A stretch of DNA of 64,000 bases from NCBI RefSeq assembly GCF_000265425.1, contig NC_018014.1, forward strand, positions 3,162,001-3,226,000. The letters run 5' to 3'. Source of the stretch: Terriglobus roseus DSM 18391. GTDB taxonomy: Bacteria > Acidobacteriota > Terriglobia > Terriglobales > Acidobacteriaceae. Under the pieces are notes generated by a model. It was not told the DNA's origin and made no database searches. It saw only the letters and a program-made list of their open reading frames with translations. This document shows positions 17,572 through 26,618 of the stretch, piece by piece (the stretch's first letter is position 1; every line of letters starts with the position of its first letter). Position numbers and translations under genes: made by a program.

Positions 17572-19026
17572 CTAGCTCCAGGCTCGGCCTTCGATGACGC
17601 GCTCGTAGACCCTGATGTACTCTTCCGCGGGCTTGTTCCAGGAGAAGTCCTGTTCCATGCCCCGCCTCATCATGGCCTCCCACTGTTCCTTGTTCTGGAA
17701 GGTGGCGACGGCGCGACGGATGGCATCAAGGAAGTCCCACTGGTTGTAGCCGTGGAACTTGAAGCCGTTGCCCTGCCCTTCGTGGAGTTCAACGATGGTG
17801 TCCTCGAGGCCGCCGGTTGAGCGGACGACGGGCACCGTGCCGTAGCGCAGCGAGTACATCTGGTTCAGGCCGCTGGGCTCGTAGTGCGACGGCATCAGGA
17901 AGATGTCGCTGCCTGCCTCGATCTTGTGCGCGGTGGTGTTGTCGTAGCGGATGTCCACGCGCACCTTGTCCGGGTAGCGTGCGGCAAGCTCGCTCAGGAG
18001 GCGCTCGTAGTACTCCTCGCCGGTGCCGAGCGCGATGAGGACGACGTCGTCCTTGATGAGTTCATGCAGGATGCCCGCGAGCAGGTCAAAGCCCTTCTGC
18101 GTGGCGAAGCGCGAGACGATGCCGAGCACGGCCGTTGTGTCTTCGACGTGGTCGAGACCGAAGGCATGCAGGAGGTCGCGACGGCATTCTTTCTTGCCCT
18201 TCAGGTTGTCCGCGCTGTAGTGTGCTGCGATGTGCGCATCGCGTGCGGGGTCCCACTGGTCGTAGTCGACGCCGTTGAGGATACCGAAGAGATCGCCGCT
18301 GCGCCTCCGGAAGATGTCGTCGAGGCCGTTGCCGAACTCCGGCGTCTGGATCTCTTCGGCGTAGCGCCGGCTCACCGTCGTGAGCGCGTCGGCGTAGACA
18401 AGGCCACCCTTGAGCAGGTTGACGTTGTCGTATGCCTCGAGCTTTTCCAAGGTGAACATGTCCCACGGCAGCATGATGCGTGGCATGGTGTCGGCCGGGA
18501 ACCAGCCCTGGTAGCCGGCGTTATGGATGGTGAAGACACACGGCACCTTGCGCAGGACAGGATCGAAGAAGTAGATCGAGCGCAGATAGATGGGCACGAG
18601 CGCCGCCTGCCAGTCGTGGGCGTGGAAGACATCCGGCACGCCGAGGATCTTGCTGGCTTCAATCACCGCGCGGCTGTAGAGCGAGAAGCGCTCCCAGTTG
18701 TCGAGGTAGTCGCCGCCGGGCGTGGCGTAGAAGCTTTCGCGATCGAACATCTCCGGACAATCGAAGAAGTAGACCTGCACGCCATCCTGGATGCCGCCGT
18801 CCAGCACGCGCACGTAGCGCTGATAGCTTGGGAACGGAATGGTAAGGCTTTGGATGACCGTTGGCAGGTCGGGCAGCTTGCGCGCGACCTGGCGATAGTA
18901 CGGTACAAACGTGGTGACGCGATGGCCCATGCGGACCAGGACGGGAGGCAATGCGCCGACCACGTCAGCCAGGCCGCCGGTCTTGGCCCAGGGCACGCAC
19001 TCCGATGCTGCGAAAACAATGTGCAT
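17572..19026 (-). CDS. glgA: Glycogen synthase (ADP-glucose type)
   Basis: GT5-family enzyme that elongates alpha-1,4-glucan from ADP-glucose. The start MHIVFAASECVPWAKTGGLADVVGAL contains the nucleotide-sugar-binding KTGGL. DVFHAHDWQAALVPIYLR and VFTIHNAGYQGWF are typical. The second half has IVSRFATQKGFDLL and the active-site PSHYEPSGLNQMYSLRYGTVPVV with the conserved Glu. The ATG at 19026 has GGAG upstream. Length is 484 residues. Glycogen metabolism is also represented by glgX (8.5-10.6 kb). Confidence 0.95.
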   Translation of the reverse strand: MHIVFAASECVPWAKTGGLADVVGALPPVLVRMGHRVTTFVPYYRQVARKLPDLPTVIQSLTIPFPSYQRYVRVLDGGIQDGVQVYFFDCPEMFDRESFYATPGGDYLDNWERFSLYSRAVIEASKILGVPDVFHAHDWQAALVPIYLRSIYFFDPVLRKVPCVFTIHNAGYQGWFPADTMPRIMLPWDMFTLEKLEAYDNVNLLKGGLVYADALTTVSRRYAEEIQTPEFGNGLDDIFRRRSGDLFGILNGVDYDQWDPARDAHIAAHYSADNLKGKKECRRDLLHAFGLDHVEDTTAVLGIVSRFATQKGFDLLAGILHELIKDDVVLIALGTGEEYYERLLSELAARYPDKVRVDIRYDNTTAHKIEAGSDIFLMPSHYEPSGLNQMYSLRYGTVPVVRSTGGLEDTIVELHEGQGNGFKFHGYNQWDFLDAIRRAVATFQNKEQWEAMMRRGMEQDFSWNKPAEEYIRVYERVIEGRAWS

Positions 19027-19100
19027 CCAAACTCCTGCAAATGTGCAGACCCAACGATACCGCACACGCAGGCACGATACCCTAAAGGTCTAGTCATCGG

Positions 19101-19889
19101 ATGCAGCCACGCAAGCCAAAGCTCGGACAAAATTTTCTGGTCGACGACAACGCGCGTCACCGCATCGCGGATGCCCTGGGCGATGTGTCGCAGCGGACGG
19201 TCCTGGAGATTGGTCCAGGGCATGGCGCGATCACGACGATTCTGGCGGAACGAGCGAAGCGGCTTGTGTGCATTGAGCTTGACCGGTCGCTGGCGCCCGA
19301 GCTGCGATTCAAGTTCCGCAACCACCCGAATGTCGAAATCGTGGAAGGCGATGTGCTGCAAACGGACCTGACCGCCCTGGTGCCTGAGGGTGAGAAGGGC
19401 CTGCTGATCGGCAACCTGCCGTATTACATCACCAGCGACATCCTGCTGCATATGTTCACGCATGAGGCCGCGCTTGAGCTGGCCGTGGTGATGATGCAGC
19501 GGGAGGTGGCGGACCGTGTGGCGGCTGAGCCTGGGTCGCGCGACTTTGGCCTGCTGGGAGCGACCGCACAGATGCACGCGCGGGCGAATTCTCTGTTTAC
19601 GCTGCCGCCGCAGGCCTTTGCGCCACCGCCAGATGTCTATTCGACCGTGCTGCGGTTGGCGTTTGCGCCGCGGTTCGATGAGCTGGGCATTGCAGATCGC
19701 AAGGGCTTCGATCGTTTTCTGAAGCTTTGTTTCCAGCAGAAGCGTAAGACCCTGAGCAACAACCTGCGTGCTGCGGGCTACACGCCGGCGCAGATTGCGG
19801 ATGCGTGCGCGGCCGCCGGGATCGAGTCAAGCACGCGCGCCGAGGCGCTGCCACTGGATCGGTTTGCTGAGTTGTTTCGGGCGCTTTAG
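19101..19889 (+). CDS. rsmA: 16S rRNA dimethyladenosine transferase (KsgA)
   Basis: SAM-dependent methylation of A1518 and A1519 in 16S rRNA during late 30S assembly. PKLGQNFLVDDNARHRI is the signature N-terminus, VLEIGPGHGAITTIL binds SAM, CIELDRSLAPEL holds the acidic ribose ligand and GNLPYYITSDILLH is the catalytic NLPY motif. The C-terminal helical domain ends at 262 residues, the usual size. It is divergent from glgA with a 74-base gap and convergent with the secreted gene coupled to ruvC. Confidence 0.96.
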   Translation: MQPRKPKLGQNFLVDDNARHRIADALGDVSQRTVLEIGPGHGAITTILAERAKRLVCIELDRSLAPELRFKFRNHPNVEIVEGDVLQTDLTALVPEGEKGLLIGNLPYYITSDILLHMFTHEAALELAVVMMQREVADRVAAEPGSRDFGLLGATAQMHARANSLFTLPPQAFAPPPDVYSTVLRLAFAPRFDELGIADRKGFDRFLKLCFQQKRKTLSNNLRAAGYTPAQIADACAAAGIESSTRAEALPLDRFAELFRAL

Positions 19890-19897
19890 GCTGCCTG

Positions 19898-20581
19898 CTA
19901 CTTTTTGGCGATCTCCTGCTGATCGACCATAGTCAGCAGTTGCTGGGCGCGGGTTCGGACGCGTTCGAGGACGGCTACGTCAGTAGCGAGGCTCTCGAGG
20001 ATTGGGCGGATGGCACCAAGCTCGGCGGCGCGGCCTGTCTTGGCATCCTCTGCGAGGCGGATCATGACGGGGTCGAGGCCGAGACGGTCGTAGCGATGCA
20101 GCCGGTCGAGCTCAAGGCCTGCCTGCACGGTGCCTGCGATGGCCAGCATGTAATCCAGTGCTTCACTGAGCGGCTTGTTGTCGGTGAAGTTAAAGGTGCA
20201 GTGTGCGGCGGGGCCATCAGCCGGGGCGTATTCGACTTCCTTGGTGCCCATGTTTGCGATGCCCTTGGAGCGGGTCTCGCATGGCTGCAGGTTGTGCGTG
20301 CGTTCCATCAGCGAACTGAGCCGGGCGCGACCGGTGGGCGAGAGACGGAAGAGCACCTGGCCTGGATCGCTTCCCTTCACGGGCTTGCCTGTGTACTCGG
20401 CCATGCCGTGCAGGGGGACGGAGATCTGCCAGTGCGGGACAAGCAGGCCGGGCCGGTCATAGCTGACGACGAGTCGAAACGGAGCAGTGGTTACTGCCGG
20501 AGCGGAGTCTGGCACAGCATCCTGCGCGTGCGCCGACAGGGCGAGAGCAAGTAACGAACCGGCGAAGAGCAAAGACTTCAA
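19898..20581 (-). CDS. Uncharacterised secreted protein coupled to ruvC
   Basis: 227 residues with a clear signal peptide (SLLFAGSLLALALSAHAQ), so it is exported. The middle has two Cys (QPCETRSKG and AHCTFNFTD) that could form a disulfide. The C-terminal 80 residues are helical (ELDRLHRYDRLGLDPVMIRLAEDA). No known domain is recognised. Its ATG overlaps the ruvC TGA by the ATGA arrangement, so it is co-translated with a cytoplasmic DNA-repair enzyme, an odd partner. Confidence 0.75.
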   Translation of the reverse strand: MKSLLFAGSLLALALSAHAQDAVPDSAPAVTTAPFRLVVSYDRPGLLVPHWQISVPLHGMAEYTGKPVKGSDPGQVLFRLSPTGRARLSSLMERTHNLQPCETRSKGIANMGTKEVEYAPADGPAAHCTFNFTDNKPLSEALDYMLAIAGTVQAGLELDRLHRYDRLGLDPVMIRLAEDAKTGRAAELGAIRPILESLATDVAVLERVRTRAQQLLTMVDQQEIAKK

Positions 20582-21084
20582 CGAACACCCATCCCAAAGT
20601 GTGTCTGCGCCGTGTGCACGTGGCAGATGGCGATTGCCAGTGCGTCAGCGGCATCGGCTGGTTCCGGCGCCTTATCCAGATCGAGCAGCCTCGCAACCAT
20701 GAACTGTACCTGCTCTTTCGCGGCGAGGCCATAGCCTACGACGGCGCTCTTGATGGAGAGCGGGGCGTACTCGCTGACTTCCAGATTGCAGGTGGCCGCG
20801 GCCAGCATGGCGACGCCGCGAACGTGGCCCAGTTTGAGGGCGCTTTTGGCGTTGGCGGCGAAGAAGACGTCTTCAATGGCAACGCAATCGGGCTCGTAGA
20901 CGGTCATGAGTCCGGTCAGTTCGGCGAAGACCTGCTGCAGTCGCAGCGGCGTCTTCTGCTTCTTGTCGAGCTTGATGGCGCCGGCGGCGATGGGGACCAG
21001 GCGACGCTCGCGTGCGGTCTCTTCGACCTGCACCACGCCCCAGCCGGTGTATTCCGTGCCGCAGTCGATTCCGAAGACGCGCAT
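20578..21084 (-). CDS. ruvC: Crossover junction endodeoxyribonuclease RuvC
   Basis: Holliday-junction resolvase, 168 residues, active as a dimer. The four acidic residues of the active site are visible: Asp in VFGIDCGTEYTGWG, Glu in DCVAIEDVFFA and the two Asp of EPADAADALAIAI. KSALKLGHVRG is also typical. The ATG at 21084 is used because upstream codons are not conserved. No ruvA or ruvB is adjacent. The stop overlaps the start of the secreted gene that follows. Confidence 0.94.
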   Translation of the reverse strand: MRVFGIDCGTEYTGWGVVQVEETARERRLVPIAAGAIKLDKKQKTPLRLQQVFAELTGLMTVYEPDCVAIEDVFFAANAKSALKLGHVRGVAMLAAATCNLEVSEYAPLSIKSAVVGYGLAAKEQVQFMVARLLDLDKAPEPADAADALAIAICHVHTAQTHFGMGVR

Positions 21085-21299
21085 AGGACGAGTGTACCGG
21101 CAATGTCGGCTAAGGGACGGGCCTGAATCGCGGATGCTACTGCCGCGCCAATGTGCGCTGTGGGCGGGTGAAAGGAGCGATTTACGGGGCTGCAACGGCT
21201 TGTCGGAGGGGCTTACAGAAGTCTTACACACAGATACGGGCACTTCACGGTAGCTTTGGTGGTGAGGCGGACCAAAGCCCGCCAGAAACGAGTAGCCGA

Positions 21300-22290
21300 A
21301 TGTCTCCTGTTGTTGATCAAGCCGCTGCAGAACAGACTCGCAGCACCCCCGTCGCAACCGCGCCTGTGCGCCTTGTTCCGGCAGCCGTAGAAGCTCGCGA
21401 GAAGGCCAAGATGGACCTCCGCATGGGCCGCGAGCACCAGCACGGACAAGTGAACTGGATTACCGCCATTGCCTTCGGCGCGTTCCATGTTCTGGCTGTG
21501 GTAGCCCTCTTCTTCTGGTCCTGGTCGTATGTTGCCTGCTTCGCCGTGATGTACTTCCTGGCGATCAATGTCGGCATCGGCATGACGTATCACCGCCTGT
21601 TGACGCACCGCGGCTATCGCGTTCCCCGCTGGCTTGAGATCTTCATGACCGCCTGCGGCACCATGGCCCTTGAGGGCGGACCGATCTTCTGGGTGGCCAC
21701 GCACCGCGTTCACCATCAGCACAGCGACCAGGAAGGCGATCCGCACACGCCGCACGATGGTACCTGGTGGGCGCACATCGGCTGGATCATCACCGGCCGC
21801 GCCATGCATAGTGAGACTGCCCTGCTGGGCCGTTACGCCCCTGACCTTACCCGCGATCCCGCACAGCGCTGGCTGAGCAAGTACCACTGGCTGCCGCTGA
21901 CCATTGCCGGCTTCCTGCCAGATGGGCCTTGGCTACTACATGGGCGGCGTGAAGATGATGTTCGGCATGGTTCTGTGGGGCACGTTCCTCCGCGTAGTTG
22001 TCGGTGTGAACGCGACCTGGTTCGTGAACTCGGCCTCGCACATGTTCGGACCGCGCCGCTTTGAGACGAAGGACGACTCGCGCAACAACTGGTGGGTCGC
22101 GATCCTTACCGGTGGCGAAGGCTGGCACAACAACCACCACGCTCATCCCGTCAGCGCGCGTCATGGCCTGGTCTGGTACGAGTTCGACATCAACTACTAC
22201 GGCATCTGGCTGCTGAAGAAGCTGGGCATCGCAAAGAAGGTCCAGATTGCCAAGTGGGATCCTTCGAACCCGAAGCCTGCCGGCGCTTAG
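21300..22290 (+). pseudogene. Acyl-CoA/fatty-acid desaturase (stearoyl-CoA type), frameshifted
   Basis: Membrane di-iron delta-9-type desaturase introducing a double bond into fatty acyl chains. Three histidine boxes are present: HRLLTH, HRVHHQH and HNNHH, with membrane helices between the first two groups. The first frame (from the ATG at 21300) runs through [10 protein letters not shown] and then turns to non-conserved text. The second frame resumes at [15 protein letters not shown] and ends at 22290. Removing one C from CTGCCAG near 21918 joins them as [16 protein letters not shown]. Nothing else is damaged, so the shift is a recent mutation or a sequencing error. It stands alone before a strong terminator. 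Confidence 0.86.
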
Positions 22291-22310
22291 TCCGTTAATG
22301 TTTCCCAGAA

Positions 22311-22335
22311 GGCCCGGTGAAAGCCGGGCCTTTTT
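22311..22335 (+). terminator. Intrinsic terminator after the desaturase
   Basis: GGCCCGG (22311-22317) pairs with CCGGGCC (22324-22330), followed by five T residues. Confidence 0.9.
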
Positions 22336-22392
22336 GTTTGTGCGCAGCTATGGTCCTGAGTGAATGAAGAGAGATGAAAGAATGATCACGCC

Positions 22393-23346
22393 ATGAACAT
22401 CACACGCCGGCGTGGCGCGATCGCGTTCTACATCACACTGGGTATCTGCCTGGTAGGGCTGGCCGTTGCCCTGAACGTTGGATGGATCATCGTCAACGTG
22501 ACAGAGCGGCGTATTGCCATGCTGGTGCTCGGCGTGATCTTCTTCGCCGTCATCATTGCGGGCATGGTGCTCAACACAATCTTTCTGGTGCGTGAGATCC
22601 GGCGGAACGAACGCCAGGACAGCTTTCTGAACGCGGTCACGCACGAACTGAAGACACCCATTGCGTCCATCCGCCTGTACCTGGATACGCTGCAGCGGCG
22701 GCCACTGGAAGAGTCGCAGCGGCAGGAGTTCTACACGCGCATGCGTGAAGACAATGACCGCCTGCTGGCCACGGTGGAGCAGATCCTGCGCGCGGGCGAA
22801 GCCGGTGCCAAGGGTTTGCAGCGCAACGCGAAGGGCCGCCTGCCCGTGGATGTTCGCGCGCTGACGCAGGCCTGCCTGGAGGAGACCCTGCGACGGCACC
22901 ATCTGGCTGAGGACGCAGTGAAGATGGTCGACGACACGGCCGGAGCAGACCTTCGCGTCAACGGCGATGCGGACAGCCTGCGCACCGCGATGTTGAACGT
23001 CCTGGACAATGCCGTGAAGTATTCCCCGGCGGGCGTGCACATCACGGCAGAGCTCAACACCGCACGTCGCGGCTTCGTCATTCTGCGTTTCATCGACACG
23101 GGCATGGGTATCCCGCCGGGCCAGCTTGGCAGGGTCTTTCACCGCTTCTATCGAGTGGGCGGCAATGCTTCCGCGAAGGTCAAGGGCACCGGCCTGGGAC
23201 TGTTCATCGTCCGTGCCATTGCTCGTAATCACGGCGGCGATGCCAGTGCACAAAGCTACGGGGAAGGGCGCGGTACCACCATCACCCTGCAACTGCCGTT
23301 GATGCCCGCGGGCGCCGATACCAAGGCTGCAAGGAAGGTTTCATGA
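22393..23346 (+). CDS. Sensor histidine kinase
   Basis: 317 residues. Two N-terminal membrane helices (about 10-36 and 41-65) are separated by only a few residues, so there is almost no external sensor domain and no HAMP. The H-box is FLNAVTHELKTPIAS with phospho-accepting His84. The HATPase domain has the N-box MLNVLDNAVKYSP, G1 DTGMGIPP and G2 GTGLGLFIV. It is co-translated with its response regulator (ATGA overlap). Such intramembrane-sensing kinases often watch the envelope or a partner membrane protein; the lptFG gene downstream makes an envelope signal plausible but unproven. Confidence 0.92.
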   Translation: MNITRRRGAIAFYITLGICLVGLAVALNVGWIIVNVTERRIAMLVLGVIFFAVIIAGMVLNTIFLVREIRRNERQDSFLNAVTHELKTPIASIRLYLDTLQRRPLEESQRQEFYTRMREDNDRLLATVEQILRAGEAGAKGLQRNAKGRLPVDVRALTQACLEETLRRHHLAEDAVKMVDDTAGADLRVNGDADSLRTAMLNVLDNAVKYSPAGVHITAELNTARRGFVILRFIDTGMGIPPGQLGRVFHRFYRVGGNASAKVKGTGLGLFIVRAIARNHGGDASAQSYGEGRGTTITLQLPLMPAGADTKAARKVS

Positions 23347-24104
23347 GCGATCAACCGCTGATTGCGCTGGTTGAGGATGAAGAGCATCTTGCCGATGCGC
23401 TGCTGTTCAACCTGAAGGCCGAAGGTTATCGCGTACACCACGAGGCGGATGGCGAGGCTGCGCTGGCGTGGCTGTTGAACGCGCCGGAACGTCCACGAGC
23501 CGTGCTGCTGGACGTGATGTTGCCGGGTATGGATGGATTTGCCATCGCGCGTGCACTGCGAGCTGCGAACAACTACGTCCCCATCCTGATGCTGACGGCC
23601 CGCGACCGGCCTGAGGACGTACTGGAAGGATTCGAGTCCGGTGCCGACGACTACCTGAACAAGCCGTTCGATCTGTCGATTCTGCTGGCCCGGCTGAACA
23701 GTCTGTTGCGTCGCATGCAGTGGCAGCAGGAATCGGCCCCGACCACCGAGGCCCCGGCTGCAGCCGAGCCGGAGGAGGTTCGCGATGTCTACGAGTTTGA
23801 GGGCAAGACCATCAACTTCGACTCGCTGGAGATCCATGCCAATGGCAAGATCACGCGGCTGACGCTCATGGAAGCGGACCTGTTGCGTTACCTGCTGGTT
23901 CGCGAGGGCCGGGTTGTTTCACGCAAGGAGATCCTGGAAGAGGTCTGGCGTGTGCGGGAGGACACGGATACGCGCGCCATCGACAATTTTATTGTGCGTC
24001 TGCGGCGATACCTGGAGGACGATCCCGTGCGGCCCCAGCACCTGCTTACGGTGCGTGGGGTTGGGTACCGGTTTGTGATCGATGGCGCGAAGGCTGCTGT
24101 CTGA
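23343..24104 (+). CDS. OmpR/PhoB-family response regulator
   Basis: 253 residues. The receiver domain has LVEDEEH, the phospho-acceptor Asp57 in VLLDVMLPGMDG, Thr in LMLTARD and Lys in NKPFDLSILLARL. A linker rich in Ala/Glu/Pro (about 130-145) leads to a winged-helix output domain ending RPQHLLTVRGVGYRFV, the OmpR-type wing. Coupled to the kinase gene by a four-base overlap. Targets unknown. Confidence 0.94.
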   Translation: MSDQPLIALVEDEEHLADALLFNLKAEGYRVHHEADGEAALAWLLNAPERPRAVLLDVMLPGMDGFAIARALRAANNYVPILMLTARDRPEDVLEGFESGADDYLNKPFDLSILLARLNSLLRRMQWQQESAPTTEAPAAAEPEEVRDVYEFEGKTINFDSLEIHANGKITRLTLMEADLLRYLLVREGRVVSRKEILEEVWRVREDTDTRAIDNFIVRLRRYLEDDPVRPQHLLTVRGVGYRFVIDGAKAAV

Positions 24105-24201
24105 TCCTTGCCCGCTTTTCCACGAGCGGATACCGCGAACCCTTCCGCCGCCGGAGCGCGTCCAATCGCTACACTTAGGTACATGAGGAACCGTTGACAC
24201 C

Positions 24202-26562
24202 GTGCGAATTCTGACGCGTTACATTTTGCGCGAAGTGCTGTCGCACGCGGTGCTGGGCGGTGTGCTGTTTACGTTTGTGCTCTTCATGCGCGACCTGGGG
24301 CGCATCCTTGAGCTGCTGGTGCGCGGCTCCGCGTCGCTGCATTCGGTGATGCTGGTCTTCTTCTACACGCTGCCGACGACGCTGATCCTGACCATTCCGA
24401 TGACGGTGCTGGTCGGTATCCTGCTTGGTCTTTCGCGGCTTTCGGCAGACAGCGAAGTCACGGCCATGCGGGCTGCAGGCTTTGGCGTGATGCAGTTTGT
24501 GGGCGTCGTCTCGTATGCGGCGGTTGCTGCGCTGCTGGTTGGCCTGTTCAATTCGATGTATGTTGCACCGAAGTCGGCAGCCGCGTTGTTGCGCCTGGAA
24601 TCATCCCTGAAGACGCAGCAGGCAAGCTTTGAAGTGCAGCCGCGCGTCTTCTACGAGGACTTCAAGAACTACGTTCTGTACGTGCAGGACACGCGTCCGG
24701 CTCAGGGCGCGACGCTGTGGCGCCACGTCTTTCTGGCCGATCTGACGGAGCCTGCGGCGCCCTCGATCACCACGGCTGAACAGGCTGTTGTCGTGCCCGG
24801 CCCGAGCGCGTCGCTCCGGCTCCACTTCCGCGATGGATCGAAGCACGAGATCTCGCCCAAGGACCCGAACCAGTACGACATCTCCACCTTTACGGAGACG
24901 GACACACCCATCCAGACGGGCGCGCAGGAAGACCTGAAGCTGGGCCACGCGGACACGCCGCTGGTCGCGATGTCGTTCGCCGAGCTGTGGCATCGCCGCT
25001 TTGAGCCACAGGGTCGCGTCTACATGATCGAGCTCCATAAGCGCATCAGCTATCCGGTCGCATGTATTGTGCTGATGCTGGTGGGCGTGCCGCTTGGTCT
25101 GTCGTCCCGCCGCGGCGGCAAGAGCACCGGCTTTGTGCTGACGGTGGCGCTGGTCTTCGTCTACTACTTCTTTTCGAGCGTCGGCGTGGCCATGGCGAAG
25201 CAGGGCAAACTGCCGGCAGGCATCGGCGTGTGGATTGCCAACATTGTCTTCTCCATCGTGGGTTTCCTGCTGCTGCGGCAGATGGCCCGCGGCGATGTCG
25301 GGATGCGCGGAACGGCCCTGGTACGTGCGCTCTCACCGGTGGGCCTCTGGGTCGAACGGCGTCTGCCCGCCCGCTTCCGCTCGTCGAACGCCGCAGCACA
25401 GGCTGCGAAGCGTGAGCGTCCGGCAAGCTATCGACCACTGCGCAACAACCGCTTCCCGCTGATCTTTGACGACTACGTCATGCGCCAGTTCCTGTCGACC
25501 TTTGCGCTGGTGCTGGTCTCGTTCGTCGCGATCTCGATCATCTTCAACTTCTTCGAACTGATCGGCGACATCTTCCGCAACCGCACGCCGCTGATCACCG
25601 TCGGCGACTACCTGCTGAACCTGATCCCGTACATGCTCTACAACCTGACGCCGCTGTGCGCGCTGCTGGGTGTTCTGGTGACGCTCGGTTCCCTTTCGCG
25701 GACCAGCGAGTTGACGGCCATGAAGGCCAGCGGCGTGAGCCTGTACCGGCTGATCGCGCCTCTGCTGCTGATCGCAAGTATTCTTGCCGTCGGACTGTAC
25801 GCCTTTGGCGATTTCTATCTGCCAAACGCCAATCGCCGGCAGGAGTCACTGCGATCGGAGATCAAGGGAAAGCCCGCACAGACCTTCCTGCGGCCTGATC
25901 GCAAGTGGATCAGCGGACAGCAGGACACGGTGGGCGAGCCGGCGCGCATCTTTTACTACCAGTTCTTCGATCCGGATAAGAACGTCTTCGCGAACCTGAC
26001 GGTCTTCGAGTTCCAGCCGGGCAGCTTCCACCTGAGCCGCCGTATCTTTGCCAGCTCTGCGCACTGGGAACAGAAGACGCAGCAATGGGTGTTGGAGAGT
26101 GGCTGGGAACGCGACTTCCAGGGCGAAGCCATCTCCGACTACAAACCGTTTGCGCTTTCCGTCTTCCCCGAGATCCGCGAGCAGCCCTCCTACTTCAAGA
26201 AGGAGACGCGGCAGTCGCAGGAGATGAGCTTTGGCGAGCTGGACAAGTACATCACGGACCTGCAGCAGAGCGGCTTCGACACCATGCGGCTGCGTGTGCA
26301 GCTCAACCGCAAGCTGGCGTATCCGCTGATCACGCTGGTGATGGCGATCTTCGCGGTGCCGTTCGCTTTGACGATGGGCAAACGCGGGTCGCTGGCGGGT
26401 ATTGCCACGGCCATCGGCATGGCCGTGGCTTACACGGTGATTGCCAGTGTTTTTGAGGCGATGGGGAATGTGAATGCGCTTCCGCCGATGCTGGCGGCGT
26501 GGTCGCCGGACCTGCTGTTTGGCATGGCGGGTGGGTATCTGCTGCTGAAAGCGCAGACCTGA
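24202..26562 (+). CDS. Fused LptF-LptG-type LPS export permease
   Basis: 786 residues containing two YjgP/YjgQ-family permeases in one chain. The N-terminal unit (about 1-375) begins RILTRYILREVLSHAVLGG, has the paired helices IPMTVLVGILLGLSRL and the motif DSEVTAMRAAG, a periplasmic beta-jellyroll and C-terminal helices. A linker of about 40 residues leads to the second unit (about 415-786), FDDYVMRQFLSTFALVL, with TSELTAMKASG at the equivalent place. In E. coli these are two proteins that work with LptB to extract LPS from the inner membrane. The GTG at 24202 is taken as start. It follows the two-component genes by about 100 bases. Confidence 0.9.
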   Translation: MRILTRYILREVLSHAVLGGVLFTFVLFMRDLGRILELLVRGSASLHSVMLVFFYTLPTTLILTIPMTVLVGILLGLSRLSADSEVTAMRAAGFGVMQFVGVVSYAAVAALLVGLFNSMYVAPKSAAALLRLESSLKTQQASFEVQPRVFYEDFKNYVLYVQDTRPAQGATLWRHVFLADLTEPAAPSITTAEQAVVVPGPSASLRLHFRDGSKHEISPKDPNQYDISTFTETDTPIQTGAQEDLKLGHADTPLVAMSFAELWHRRFEPQGRVYMIELHKRISYPVACIVLMLVGVPLGLSSRRGGKSTGFVLTVALVFVYYFFSSVGVAMAKQGKLPAGIGVWIANIVFSIVGFLLLRQMARGDVGMRGTALVRALSPVGLWVERRLPARFRSSNAAAQAAKRERPASYRPLRNNRFPLIFDDYVMRQFLSTFALVLVSFVAISIIFNFFELIGDIFRNRTPLITVGDYLLNLIPYMLYNLTPLCALLGVLVTLGSLSRTSELTAMKASGVSLYRLIAPLLLIASILAVGLYAFGDFYLPNANRRQESLRSEIKGKPAQTFLRPDRKWISGQQDTVGEPARIFYYQFFDPDKNVFANLTVFEFQPGSFHLSRRIFASSAHWEQKTQQWVLESGWERDFQGEAISDYKPFALSVFPEIREQPSYFKKETRQSQEMSFGELDKYITDLQQSGFDTMRLRVQLNRKLAYPLITLVMAIFAVPFALTMGKRGSLAGIATAIGMAVAYTVIASVFEAMGNVNALPPMLAAWSPDLLFGMAGGYLLLKAQT

Positions 26563-26618
26563 TCGCGGTTTCGCCGCATCGTGCAGACCACTCGTAGAAT
26601 CAAATGCGAGGATTGTTC

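Noticed and set aside
17884..19371. A 495-codon plus-strand frame over glgA and the start of rsmA
   Set aside because: glgA and rsmA are both firmly identified, and this frame crosses them without its own ribosome site or motif.
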